Positions 43,942-52,697 of a DNA stretch of 64,000 bases are shown piece by piece. The notes below the pieces were generated by a model. That model was not told where the DNA came from, made no database searches, and was given only the letters and a program-made list of their open reading frames with translations. The position numbers and the translations under genes are program-made. Numbering within the stretch: position 1 is the stretch's first letter; every line of letters starts with the position of its first letter. Origin of the DNA: Natrinema caseinilyticum (lineage in GTDB: Archaea; Halobacteriota; Halobacteria; Halobacteriales; Natrialbaceae); contig NZ_CP100445.1 of NCBI RefSeq assembly GCF_024227435.1, positions 868,001-932,000 on the forward strand, read 5' to 3'.

Positions 43942-45015
43942 ATGACGCTGTACTCGCGTGTGCGCCCCCTCGCGTTCAAACTGCCGGCCGAGACGGCCCA
44001 CGATCTCGGCAAGCGAACGCTCCGGGTGGCACAGTCGAACTGGCCGACGCGGACGGCGCTGTCCGCCGCATACCAGTTCGAACACCCGGCGCTCGAGTCC
44101 GACCTGTTCGGGACGCGATTTCCGAACCCCGTCGGTGTCGCCGCCGGCTTCGACAAGAACGCGGAAGTGACGCACGCGCTCGCCGCGCTCGGCTTCGGCT
44201 TCGTCGAAATCGGGACCGTCACGCCCTACGCGCAGTCCGGAAACGACCGGCCGCGACTGTTCCGCCTGCTCGAGGATGGGGCGATGATCAACCGAATGGG
44301 CTTCAACGGCCAGGGAATGGAACGGGTCAAAGCACGGCTCGAGACGGACGGACCCCCCGAGGTCCCGCTGGGCGTGAACATCGGCAAGATGAACTCCTCG
44401 AACGAGCGCGAGGCGATCGAGGACTACCGTCGGGTCTTCGATCGACTCTCCCCGTTCGCCGACTACGTCGTGGTGAACGTCTCCTGTCCGAACACGCCCG
44501 ACGAGTTCGACGAGGGATCGCCCGACCACCTCCGCTCGATCTTCGAAACGCTCGAGGCGGAAAACGATCGCGGGGTGCCGATCCTCGTGAAAATCGGGCC
44601 CGATTCACCCGAGCAGTCGATGTTCGACCTCGTCGACATCGCCCGAGCGTACGACCTCGACGGCATCGTCGCGACCAACACCTCGACGAGCCGAACCGGC
44701 CTCGAGTCGCCGCGTCGAGCGGAGTGGGGCGGGCTCAGCGGCAAACCGATCCAGGATCGCTCGACGGAAGTCATCCGCACGTTAGCCGAGTACACCGACG
44801 GCGAGCTACCGATCGTCGGCGTCGGCGGCGTCGACTCCGCGAAGAGCGCCTACGAGAAGATCCGAGCCGGTGCCTCGCTCGTCGAGCTGTATACCGGGTT
44901 CGTCTACGAGGGTCCCTCGACCGCGAAACGGATCAACCGGGGTCTCGTGGCGTTACTCGAGCGCGACGGTTTCTCGTCGATCGAAGACGCGGTGGGCGCG
45001 GACCTGGACGGGTGA
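43942..45015 (+). CDS. pyrD: dihydroorotate dehydrogenase, class 2 type
   Basis: 357 residues. LESDLFGTRFPNPVGVAAGFDKNAE is cut here to FPNPVGVAAGFDKN, the FMN-binding start; GFGFVEIGTVTPYAQSGN, then YVVVNVSCPNTPD with the class 2 catalytic Ser, ILVKIGPD and ATNTSTSR (the Lys/Thr-rich FMN site), and PIVGVGGVDSAKSAYEKI. Class 2 enzymes pass electrons to quinone; archaeal members of this type do so at the membrane. It makes orotate in pyrimidine synthesis. ATG at 43942 preferred over TTG at 43933. Dihydroorotase is encoded at 46344-47711. Confidence 0.92.
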   Translation: MTLYSRVRPLAFKLPAETAHDLGKRTLRVAQSNWPTRTALSAAYQFEHPALESDLFGTRFPNPVGVAAGFDKNAEVTHALAALGFGFVEIGTVTPYAQSGNDRPRLFRLLEDGAMINRMGFNGQGMERVKARLETDGPPEVPLGVNIGKMNSSNEREAIEDYRRVFDRLSPFADYVVVNVSCPNTPDEFDEGSPDHLRSIFETLEAENDRGVPILVKIGPDSPEQSMFDLVDIARAYDLDGIVATNTSTSRTGLESPRRAEWGGLSGKPIQDRSTEVIRTLAEYTDGELPIVGVGGVDSAKSAYEKIRAGASLVELYTGFVYEGPSTAKRINRGLVALLERDGFSSIEDAVGADLDG

Positions 45016-45135
45016 TCGAGACGACCGTCGGACCGACGCTCGCTCGCTGCCGGTCGTCTCCAGACGTGATGAACGCAGGTCCGTCTCGCGGCGATGTATG
45101 GACTGGTGTGCGTTTCGGTGGCGAGGATCGAATCG

Positions 45136-46062
45136 TCACGACCGTCGGACGATCGTCGGCCCCGCGACCGTCGGAACTGCGTCCTCGCCCCAAACGCGAC
45201 GTTCCTGTTGGTCCTCGATCGGATCTTTGAACGCCGAAATTCCGGACACGACCGCGTTTTCTGGCAGTCCGTCCGGATCGATCATGTCCGCGCCGCCGGC
45301 GGTGGGCGAGTACGCCCAGAGCCTGACCGCCTTCCGCAGGGTGTTCAGGTTGATGCTGACGAGGCGGTCCGCGATCCTGACACCGCTGTCGTAAATCGTG
45401 TCGGTCGTGCCGATCAGGTTCTCCGCCTCGAGGAGCCCCTCGTTGGGGGTCGCGAACTCGGCCGTCGTCCGTTCGACGCCGTCGGCGATGTTCGAATCGC
45501 TGAAGTCGACCTCGAGATCGAGGTAGGTTGGACGGAACAGGTTGCTCGCGATTCCGGTCTCGGTGTGATACTCGGCGCTGAGAGTGCCGATAGTGTCGTC
45601 GCTCCTGACCGTCGTCTCGGTGCTCTCGATGATCCAGGACCACCCGCCGTTTCCGTACGACGTCGCCGGGGTGTCGATGGAAAGACGGACGTAAACCTCG
45701 CCGACGTCGCTCGGGTCCGCGTCCGTCGCCCAGCTAATGACGAACGGGAAGTCGACCGTGTAGGAGTCGCAGTTCCCGCCGAACCAGCCACAGCCCCGGA
45801 GGGATTCGTTCTGGTGCATGAAGATGCCGTCGGCGTCGAACTGGCCGTTGACGACGCCGGCCTGCTCCGGATCGAGCGGCGATTCGTCCCGCTCGAACAG
45901 CGTCGGAATGCTCACCGAACAGAGGAACCCGTCACCGGTTCCCGCGGCTCCGAGTCCGGGAAGTGCCGTCGCCGCGAGGCCGGTCCCGCCGATGGTTTTC
46001 AGAACGGTTCGTCGCGAGCGATCCGTGCGGTCGTTCGGGTCTTCCGAATTACCGAACATCAT
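45136..46062 (-). CDS. Tat-exported protein of unknown function
   Basis: 308 residues with a clear twin-arginine signal, RSRRTVLKTIGGTGLAATALP at about 15-35 (trimmed in part). The mature protein is acidic, with four Cys near the start (FLCSVS, RGCGWFGGNC), and beta-rich stretches; no domain family recognised. Related haloarchaeal proteins occur as paralogues without known function. Two ATGs (46062, 46059) are adjacent; the first is used. A TATA-like CTTAAATTG lies 25 bases upstream. Confidence 0.72.
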   Translation of the reverse strand: MMFGNSEDPNDRTDRSRRTVLKTIGGTGLAATALPGLGAAGTGDGFLCSVSIPTLFERDESPLDPEQAGVVNGQFDADGIFMHQNESLRGCGWFGGNCDSYTVDFPFVISWATDADPSDVGEVYVRLSIDTPATSYGNGGWSWIIESTETTVRSDDTIGTLSAEYHTETGIASNLFRPTYLDLEVDFSDSNIADGVERTTAEFATPNEGLLEAENLIGTTDTIYDSGVRIADRLVSINLNTLRKAVRLWAYSPTAGGADMIDPDGLPENAVVSGISAFKDPIEDQQERRVWGEDAVPTVAGPTIVRRS

Positions 46063-46082
46063 AAGGATCGACTACAGCGTTC

Positions 46083-46091
46083 AATTTAAGC
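46083..46091 (-). promoter_or_regulatory. TATA element for the Tat-exported protein gene
   Basis: Minus strand reads CTTAAATTG, centred 25 bases before the ATG at 46062, the leaderless spacing. Confidence 0.5.
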
Positions 46092-46343
46092 TTTTCTGGT
46101 AAAACACTATATCAGTCCGAATGGTACGAAACCCCGGCACGACCTCGGGTAGCTGGCGATTGTCGCACCCCGCCAAACGATACCCCAGTGTCGGGTTCCC
46201 ATCCGTACTACGCGATCGGTGGTGCACAGGAACGGATGGCTGACGTATTCACGCACTCGAGCGGCGGCAGAAATCACTGACAGCTGTGCCCTTCGATTCC
46301 GAGCGTGCGATCGACGATGAACGACGGCGGCTCGCCCCTGTCG

Positions 46344-47711
46344 TCAGTCGACGTCGACGCGCGTTCCGTATCCGGCCTCGCCGACCACGTCGCCGTCCGA
46401 CGCGACGACCTCGCCGCGGACCACCGTCGCGACGGCTTTCCCGGTGAACGACTCTCCCTCGAACGGCGTAACCGAATTCTTCGAGTGAAGGGTGTCGCGG
46501 TCCTCGAGGGTCCACTCTCGCGTCGGATCGACGATCGTGAAATCGGCGTCGGTGCCGACCTGCAGCGACCCCTTCTGCGGGTACATCCCCCAGACCTGGG
46601 CCGGCCGGGTCGAGTGGCGGCGGACCCACTCCTCGAGCGTGAGTCGGCCCCGATCGACGAACGTGAGCATCGCCGGCACCTCCGTCTCGAGGCCGACGAA
46701 TCCCGAGATCGCGTTCCACGTGTTTCCGAACGGATCGTCGACCAGTTTCTCCTCGGGGGTGTGGGGCGCGTGGTCGGTGGCGATGCAGTCGATCGCGCCG
46801 CCGTCGACGCCGACGGACCAGAGTTCGTCCCGCTCGGCAGCGTCTCGGATGGGTGGCTGAACCCGTGCGACGTTGCCCTTCTCGCGCACGACGTCCTCGG
46901 TGAACCAGAGGTAGTGCGGGGTCGTCTCCGCAGTCACGTCGACGCCGCGGTCCTTTCCGCGGGCGACGGCCTCGGCAGCCGACCCCGACGAGACGTGGAA
47001 CATGTGAATCTTCGTTCCGGTCTCTTCGGCGAAAGTGATCATTCGCTCCACGGCCTCTCGCTCGGCGATCACGGGCCGCGAGTGTGAGTGGTCGATGGGA
47101 TCGGTCCGACCCTCCTCTTTGAACCTCGCCGTGTAGTAGTCGATGATCTCGCCGTTTTCTTCGTGGAACCCGAGCCGTTTCCCGGTCTCGCGGATTCGTT
47201 TCATCGCCTCGAGGATTTCGCCGTCGTTCGGCGGCGGAACGTCGCCGACGGTCGAGCCCAGGAAGATCTTGTACCCGATCGCGCCGGCCTCGTCGATCGC
47301 CGGGATCAGGTCCAGGTTTTCGGATGTCACGACCGCGTAGCTCTGGAAATCGACGTGCGCCGACGCCTCGCCGCGCTCGAACTTCAACTCGAGGTGCTCC
47401 GGTCGGTCGATGACCGGGTCGGTGTTCGGCATTCCGACGACGGTCGTCACGCCGCCTGCGGCGGCCGCTCTCGTCGCGGACTCCCAGTCCTCCTTGTACT
47501 CGAGTCCGGGCTCGCGGTTGTGGATGTGGCAGTCGACGATTCCAGGCACGAGGACGGTGCCCTCGCCGTCGAAGACGCGGTCCGCGTCGGGGAGCCGGTC
47601 GCTCCGGCCGACTGCGACGATGGTTCCGTCTTCGACGGCGACGCCCGCGTCGGGAGTCCGGCCCGCGGGCGTGACGACGGTACAGTTGCGCACGACGAGG
47701 TCGACGGTCAT
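46344..47711 (-). CDS. pyrC: dihydroorotase (amidohydrolase family)
   Basis: 455 residues. The metal site HIHNREPGLEYKEDW near 63 (HxH, then Arg and Glu typical of dihydroorotase), the carboxylated Lys in GYKIFLGST near 148, His in GFHEENGE and MFHVSSG, and the final Asp in CIATDHAPHTPEEK near 310. It closes carbamoyl aspartate to dihydroorotate. The family also holds allantoinases and hydantoinases, but the REPG and ATDHAPH motifs favour dihydroorotase. ATG at 47711 is 4 bases before the strong upstream gap. Confidence 0.78.
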   Translation of the reverse strand: MTVDLVVRNCTVVTPAGRTPDAGVAVEDGTIVAVGRSDRLPDADRVFDGEGTVLVPGIVDCHIHNREPGLEYKEDWESATRAAAAGGVTTVVGMPNTDPVIDRPEHLELKFERGEASAHVDFQSYAVVTSENLDLIPAIDEAGAIGYKIFLGSTVGDVPPPNDGEILEAMKRIRETGKRLGFHEENGEIIDYYTARFKEEGRTDPIDHSHSRPVIAEREAVERMITFAEETGTKIHMFHVSSGSAAEAVARGKDRGVDVTAETTPHYLWFTEDVVREKGNVARVQPPIRDAAERDELWSVGVDGGAIDCIATDHAPHTPEEKLVDDPFGNTWNAISGFVGLETEVPAMLTFVDRGRLTLEEWVRRHSTRPAQVWGMYPQKGSLQVGTDADFTIVDPTREWTLEDRDTLHSKNSVTPFEGESFTGKAVATVVRGEVVASDGDVVGEAGYGTRVDVD

Positions 47712-47946
47712 TGCCGTGGAGTTGCCGAGGGCCGCGCATATAGCTTCCCCAAGCGGGCCAGCCCCTCGAGACTCTACTCACCGCTCGCCTCTCGTCCAAC
47801 ACGTGATATGCCCGCCGCGCGGAGTGACGAGCGGCCAGCACCGTCGGTCCCGACGGCTCGGACTCCGATCGACTGTCGAGGCGTAAATTTGCGCCTCGAG
47901 CGCGCAGCTCCCTATCGTGCCTGAACCGCCGCAGTCCCAATCCGGG

Positions 47947-48171
47947 TTACTCCTCTTCTTGTTGCCTTCGCCTGCGCTGTGCGATGATCTGATCGGGCGT
48001 CACCGAACAGCCACAGGGGCCAACCGTGCCGGTGTCGGGGCCCCTTGTGGTGATCGTCGCGACCAGTCGGCCACAGCACGGACACTCGGGGAGCGACGAG
48101 GACCGCTCCTCGGTCGAATGCCCCTCGTCATCCGAGTCCTGCTCGTCATCTGCTCGCCCATCGTCACTCAT
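47947..48171 (-). CDS. small acidic zinc-finger protein
   Basis: 74 residues. A very acidic N-terminal half (DDGRADDEQDSDDEGHS) is followed by a zinc knuckle CPCCGRLVATITTRG and GPCGCS, then an Arg/Gln-rich tail. Small haloarchaeal zinc proteins of this type are mostly unassigned. ATG at 48171 used; an ATG at 48183 adds four residues. Confidence 0.6.
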   Translation of the reverse strand: MSDDGRADDEQDSDDEGHSTEERSSSLPECPCCGRLVATITTRGPDTGTVGPCGCSVTPDQIIAQRRRRQQEEE

Positions 48172-48249
48172 GACGGCCTCCATCCGCGGTCAGATTCGAA
48201 TTCGGAAACAGCAGCGTGGCTGCTCGTACCGGGCGATATCGTGGTCGTG

Positions 48250-48267
48250 CGGGATGTTTATATCCCG
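48250..48267 (+). promoter_or_regulatory. promoter with inverted repeat before the candidate RNA
   Basis: TATA element TTTATAT (48257-48263) lies inside the inverted repeat CGGGAT-N6-ATCCCG (48250-48255 and 48262-48267). Transcription would start near 48286, where the structured segment begins. The repeat could be an operator. Confidence 0.45.
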
Positions 48268-48285
48268 TTGGAATGAACGTAGGCA

Positions 48286-48385
48286 TGGCTCCAGAACCCT
48301 CGCGGGTTTGGAAGCCAGTCTCGGGTGTCCTAGCACCCGGGACGTTTGCGAATCGTCCCATTTCTCGAGACCGGCTTCCGTCTGA
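48286..48385 (+). ncRNA. candidate structured non-coding RNA, function unknown
   Basis: The plus strand folds, by hand, into four helices. Hairpin 1 is 48291-48311 (CCAGAACCC against GGGTTTGG, one bulge, loop TCGC). A long helix pairs 48310-48323 with 48366-48379 (14 positions, one A-C mismatch). Inside it hairpin 2 (48323-48338, GGGTG/CACCC, loop TCCTAG) and hairpin 3 (48339-48359, GGGACG/CGTCCC, loop TTTGCGAAT) form a three-way junction. A TATA element sits 26 bases upstream. No reading frame of note covers it. It does not match a tRNA, SRP RNA, RNase P, or a box C/D or H/ACA RNA that I can recognise; a 5' regulatory leader of the following gene is also possible. Confidence 0.45.
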
Positions 48386-48432
48386 ACCGTTGACGTATTG
48401 CGGCTTATATCTATTGTTAATTCGGAGAAATT

Positions 48433-48669
48433 ATGGTCGGCTCCGACGAACAGAAGCCGTCAGCGGTCGCGAGCGACGGGCAAACCGGCCCCGACGGGCC
48501 ACGAAGCGAGCGGTCGGCGCAACGGCGAATCGATGGATTCTGGCGGGGGTGTCGGCACCCTCGAGAAGCCGCTCTCGACCGTAAGCCCCGCCTTCCGGGG
48601 TCTCAGACACCGAATACGCGGGGGTACGAGTCGGATACTAAACAGCGAGGTGCTGGTAGCACGCGGTAA
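48433..48669 (+). CDS. possible small protein coupled to the epimerase gene
   Basis: 78 residues from an ATG 26 bases after a TATA-like CTTATATC (48404-48411). Its TAA overlaps the epimerase ATG by one base (TAATG). These two facts argue for translation, but the protein is basic and Arg-rich and its second half has poor codon use for this genome. It may be chance or a decayed gene. No family recognised. Confidence 0.3.
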   Translation: MVGSDEQKPSAVASDGQTGPDGPRSERSAQRRIDGFWRGCRHPREAALDRKPRLPGSQTPNTRGYESDTKQRGAGSTR

Positions 48670-49658
48670 TGGACACGCCAGTGATCAGCGACAGAACGAT
48701 ACTCGTGACCGGCGGTGCCGGTTTCATCGGGAGCCACCTCGTCGACGCCCTGGCCCCGCACAACGAGGTCAGGGTCCTCGATACGTTCGCGACCGGCGAC
48801 CGGGCCTACCTCCCCGACGACGTGACGGTGATCGAAGGCGACATCGGCGATCCGATCGCCCTCCAGCGGGCCGCCCGCGGCGTCGACCTGATCTTCCACC
48901 ACGCCGCGCTGGTCAGCGTCTCCCAGAGCGTCGACGCGCCGCGACGGAGCAATCGCACGAACCTCGAGGCGAGCCTCCTCGTCCTCGAGCAAGCCCGTCA
49001 GGAGGACGCGCGGGTCGTCGTCGCCTCGAGCGCGGCCGTCTACGGCCACCCGGAGGAGTTACCGGTCTCGGAGTCGGCATCGACGAATCCGACGTCGCCG
49101 TACGGGATCCAGAAACTCGCACTCGACCAGTACACACGCCGCTACGAGGAACTCTACGGGCTCCCGACCGTGGCGCTGCGGTACTTCAACGTCTACGGTC
49201 CGCGCCAGCAGGGGCCGTATAGCGGCGTCATCTCGACGTTCCTCGAACAGGCGCGGGCCGGCGAACCGATCACCATCGAGGGGGACGGCCAGCAGAGCCG
49301 TGACTTCGTTCACGTCAGCGACGTCGTCCGGGCAAACCTTCGAGCGGCGACGGTCGACGCGGTAGGCGAAGCGTACAACGTCGGGACAGGACAGCGAACG
49401 ACGGTCCAGGAGCTCGCCGAGACGATTCGAGACGCGACCGGGTCGTCGTCGCCGATCGTACACCGTGATCCCCGAGCCGGCGACATCAGACATAGCGGGG
49501 CGGATACCGCGAAAGCGACTCGGACGCTCGGATTCGAGGCTCGGATCGGTCTCGAGTCGGGAATCCGAGCGCTGGTCGGGGCCGACTCGGCGGCTTCGAC
49601 CGGGGACGACGTGGGTCCGCCACCGGAAACGAACTCCGAAAGCGGAACCTACAGCTGA
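48669..49658 (+). CDS. NAD-dependent nucleotide-sugar epimerase/dehydratase
   Basis: 329 residues of the extended short-chain dehydrogenase type. ILVTGGAGFIGSHLVDAL at 11-28 is the NAD site; HHAALVSVSQSV, SSAAVYG (catalytic Ser region), and YGIQKLALDQY with the YxxxK pair near 145 follow; then RYFNVYGPRQ and GDGQQSRDFVHVSDV of UDP-sugar 4-epimerase-like enzymes. It likely makes a UDP- or dTDP-sugar for surface glycans. The candidate RNA lies upstream. The C-terminus is an acidic tail. Confidence 0.85.
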   Translation: MDTPVISDRTILVTGGAGFIGSHLVDALAPHNEVRVLDTFATGDRAYLPDDVTVIEGDIGDPIALQRAARGVDLIFHHAALVSVSQSVDAPRRSNRTNLEASLLVLEQARQEDARVVVASSAAVYGHPEELPVSESASTNPTSPYGIQKLALDQYTRRYEELYGLPTVALRYFNVYGPRQQGPYSGVISTFLEQARAGEPITIEGDGQQSRDFVHVSDVVRANLRAATVDAVGEAYNVGTGQRTTVQELAETIRDATGSSSPIVHRDPRAGDIRHSGADTAKATRTLGFEARIGLESGIRALVGADSAASTGDDVGPPPETNSESGTYS

Positions 49659-50041
49659 TTCCCGTCGAAAAACCGGGTCGATTCGAGCGATCGACGCCGA
49701 TCGTGTCCGACTGCTCGAGAGTCAGCGAAGCGATACCTTACTGACTGAATCCGGGGCGAATCCGCGCTAACCGTTTCAAACGTCCGGTCGAGTTTATTCG
49801 GTCTGTCGAGCAAAGGCTGCCTATACCATGACTGGGACGTGTTTTCGTCGACAGAGCCGGGCGGCCCACCGTACTGCTCTCCCGGCCGCGGGCGATGGGG
49901 TGGGGAACAAGAGCGGAACAGGAGCGTGAATCGAGATGCGAAACAGTCGCCACGCGCCGGCCGAAATCCCATCGAGGCTCATCAGCGGCGATGAATTTAC
50001 GTTCGGTCGTAGATACACTCGAACTAATAACAGCACAAGGG
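49659..50041. other. intergenic region
   Basis: About 380 bases without a supported gene. Frames here start with TTG or are rich in Arg. Ends in the TATA element at 50042. Confidence 0.4.
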
Positions 50042-50049
50042 TTATAAAA
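50042..50049 (+). promoter_or_regulatory. TATA element for the membrane HTH gene
   Basis: GTTATAAAAA is a strong TATA match about 70 bases before the ATG at 50116, implying a leader of roughly 40-45 bases. Confidence 0.5.
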
Positions 50050-50115
50050 AGGGATTTGTGGAACGGTCACGACGGTATCGGATATGAATCATAGCAACAC
50101 AGCTTTTCGTCAGCC

Positions 50116-50616
50116 ATGAGTATCTGCCGACGAGTTTCCACAGATATCGAGACGCTCGAGCCGTCGACCGGTGGGGCAGTCGCGTCAGCCACTGCCACGA
50201 GTTCGGGGTGGGGAATCGTCCCGAAACCCGTGCTGCCGCTTCAACTCGACGGAAGCGCGCACATCGCTGCGCTCGTCGGTATACTCGCGCTCGCGCTGCT
50301 CGGTGGGATACTCGTCGCTCGAAACCGATACGACCAACCGACCGCACTCACGACCGAGGCCGAACCCGACCGCGAAGAATTTATCACCGATCGAGAACGC
50401 GTTCGGCAGCTCTTGCAGGAGAACGATGGTCGGATGAAGCAATCGGCGATCGTCGACTCCGTCGACTGGTCGAAGGCGAAGGTCAGCCGCTTGCTCGCCG
50501 ATCTCGAGGAGGACGGCCAGGTCACGAAACTCCGTCTCGGACGGGAAAACCTGGTCTGTCTGCCGGGACACGAACCCACGGCGTCGAAGTCGCCGAAACA
50601 GCCGACCGACGACTAG
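50116..50616 (+). CDS. membrane-anchored winged-helix protein (MarR-like)
   Basis: 166 residues. One hydrophobic helix (IAALVGILALALLGGILVA, about 50-68) separates a short outer N-terminal part from a cytoplasmic winged helix (about 95-150: RVRQLLQENDGRMKQSAIV, VDWSKAKVSRLLADLEEDG, RLGRENLVCLPG). This layout is common in haloarchaeal proteins that may sense membrane or surface stress. It precedes the repeat surface glycoprotein, which it could regulate. Confidence 0.78.
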   Translation: MSICRRVSTDIETLEPSTGGAVASATATSSGWGIVPKPVLPLQLDGSAHIAALVGILALALLGGILVARNRYDQPTALTTEAEPDREEFITDRERVRQLLQENDGRMKQSAIVDSVDWSKAKVSRLLADLEEDGQVTKLRLGRENLVCLPGHEPTASKSPKQPTDD

Positions 50617-50792
50617 CGGCCGCTGTGACCGTGACGACGAGGGCACCGTTCCTATCAACAACCGTTGTTTTATTCGGACACATGCCTCACTGAATCCGCC
50701 ACTCCTGGCCCGTAGTATCCAATTTCTCCCCGTAATGGTTCTGCTGGTTTATCCGCAGAAGCCACGACGAAACGGATGCCTTCACGGCAACC

Positions 50793-52469
50793 ATGAATGC
50801 ACGCAATCAGCTACTCGTCGTAGTTACTGCGCTGATGCTCGTGTTCTCGAGCGGGGCGATGGTCGCGGCAGCGTCAAACGCTGGGGCCATGGACGAGGAC
50901 ACAGCGGTCAGCGACGACGAGTCCGAACTGACGAACAATGAAACGACAAACGAGACAGTAGAGGACGGCGCTGACGTCGCAGAGGACGACACCAACGAAA
51001 CCAACGAGACTCAATGCCCGTGTCAGCCCGCATACGTGACGTTCGAGGATCAGACGACCGACGGTGACACGGTCGTCGTCCAGAACGTCACGCTGGCGAG
51101 TCCAGGGTTCGTGACGATCCACAACAGTAGCCTCCTCGTGGGTAACGTCATCGGAAGCGTCATCGGGACCTCCGAATACCTCGAGGCGGGGACGCACGAG
51201 AACGTGACGATCACGCTCGACGACCCGCTCGAGGAAGACGAGACCCTGATCGCGATGCCACATCGCGATACGAACGGGAATCAGACGTACGACTTCGTCG
51301 AAACGGAGGGCCTAGAAGATGGTCCGTTCCTCACGGCCGACGGTGAGCCGGTGACCGACGATGCGGTGGTCACGGTGGAAACGGCCGCGGATGAGGAGCC
51401 CGTCGACGAAGAACCCGTCGACGACGAAGAACCAGTCGAGGACAACGTCACCGACGAAGAGCCGATCGACGAAGAGGACAACGTCACTGACGAAGAGCCG
51501 GTCGATGACGAAGAGGACGAGGAGCCCGTCGACGTGCCGGTCGACGAAGAGGACAACGTCACTGACGAGATGCCGATGGACGAACTCCCGGTCGATGGCA
51601 CCGAGCCGATCTTCATCATCGTCGAGAATCCCACCATCGAAGAGTTGAACGTCGAGAACGTTACCGTAAACGTCCTCGTCGTCGGTGAGGATATCGACGC
51701 TGATGAAATAGCCGACCAGATCGGCGATATCACCGAGGACAACGTCACCGTCGAAGAGCCGGTCGACGAAGAGGACAACGTCACTGACGAAGAGCCGATC
51801 GACGAAGAGGACAACGTGACTGACGAAGAGCCGGTCGACGAAGAGGACAACGTCACTGACGAAGAGCCGGTCGACGAAGAGGACAACGTCACTGACGAAG
51901 AGCCGATCGAGGAGAACGTCACCGAAGAACCGCCGGCGATGGGTGACAACATCACCGAGGATAACGTCACGGAAGACAACGTGACTGAGGAAGAGCCGGT
52001 CGACGAAGAGGACAACGTCACGGAAGACAACGTGACTGAAGAAGAGCCGGAAGAACCGGCCGAGCCGTTCAACGTCACGGATCTCGAGGCACCCGATAGC
52101 GCGACGGTCGGTGAGAACATCACCGTGAACGCGACGGTCGAGAACCCCGCTGACGAGGAAGGCACCGAGGCGATCCAGTTCCGCCTCCAAGGTGATCTCG
52201 TCGCCGAGCAGAACCTGACGCTCGAGGGCGGCGAGAGCGATACCGTCGAGTTCGAAGTCGACACCACCGATATCCCGCCCGGCGAGTACATCCACATGGT
52301 GCTTGCCGACGAAACCGGTGAGGTCGCCACCATCGAACTCCTCGAAGATACTGAGGAGATAGACGAAACCGAAAACGGAGACCTCGAGAACGAAACGGAC
52401 ACCGATACCGACGACGTTGAGAACGAAACGGCCAACGAATCCGCAGCTGCGCTCGGATTCGCGGCCTAA
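50793..52469 (+). CDS. exported acidic surface protein with DUF7282 domain, 12-residue repeats and CARDB-like domain
   Basis: 558 residues. Signal peptide LLVVVTALMLVFSSGAMVAA (about 6-26), then a DUF7282 domain (about 75-190). From about 200 to 425 the protein is a run of EEPVDEEDNVTD-like units, each with an N-glycosylation sequon NVT, interrupted by a short beta segment (PIFIIVENPTIEELNVENVT). A CARDB-like beta domain (about 430-520, TVGENITVNATVEN) ends the ordered part. More than 20 NxT/S sequons in all. No PGF-type C-terminal sorting signal is seen. Likely released or loosely held at the S-layer. Confidence 0.8.
   Translation: MNARNQLLVVVTALMLVFSSGAMVAAASNAGAMDEDTAVSDDESELTNNETTNETVEDGADVAEDDTNETNETQCPCQPAYVTFEDQTTDGDTVVVQNVTLASPGFVTIHNSSLLVGNVIGSVIGTSEYLEAGTHENVTITLDDPLEEDETLIAMPHRDTNGNQTYDFVETEGLEDGPFLTADGEPVTDDAVVTVETAADEEPVDEEPVDDEEPVEDNVTDEEPIDEEDNVTDEEPVDDEEDEEPVDVPVDEEDNVTDEMPMDELPVDGTEPIFIIVENPTIEELNVENVTVNVLVVGEDIDADEIADQIGDITEDNVTVEEPVDEEDNVTDEEPIDEEDNVTDEEPVDEEDNVTDEEPVDEEDNVTDEEPIEENVTEEPPAMGDNITEDNVTEDNVTEEEPVDEEDNVTEDNVTEEEPEEPAEPFNVTDLEAPDSATVGENITVNATVENPADEEGTEAIQFRLQGDLVAEQNLTLEGGESDTVEFEVDTTDIPPGEYIHMVLADETGEVATIELLEDTEEIDETENGDLENETDTDTDDVENETANESAAALGFAA
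51753..51896. repeat. four tandem 36-base coding repeats in the surface protein
   Basis: Four units of 36 bases (starting at 51753, 51789, 51825 and 51861), beginning GAAGAGCCG and ending AACGT(C/G)ACTGAC, each coding EEP(V/I)DEEDNVTD. Further imperfect copies lie at about 51459-51560 and 51960-52050. In frame, so recombination could change copy number. Confidence 0.88.
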
Positions 52470-52697
52470 ACGAGGATCGGCCTTCTGGACAGGGCGTCTT
52501 TTGCGTCGTCGTCACGGAACGACCGACGGCATGCTTTCTCTCGGACACCAGAATACGGAGGTCCGACTGCGCACGTCTACTCCCGTTTTCGATGCAGCAG
52601 GGCTGTCCGATCGTTCGAGCGGCCGCGGACCCGTTCGTGCGCCTTGGACGAACGGCGTCCGGCGAGGAAACCGGCGTTTGCTCGACGGGAAGGGCAG

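Noticed and set aside
48286-48385. tRNA gene for the structured intergenic segment
   Set aside because: Hairpin 3 resembles a T-arm only loosely (6-base stem, 9-base loop), and no acceptor stem or anticodon arm can be drawn.
49738-50070. 110-codon minus-strand frame in the gap after the epimerase
   Set aside because: Starts with TTG, no recognisable domain and non-halophilic composition.
51753-51896. CRISPR-like regular repeats
   Set aside because: The units are in-frame coding repeats with no spacers and no cas genes nearby.
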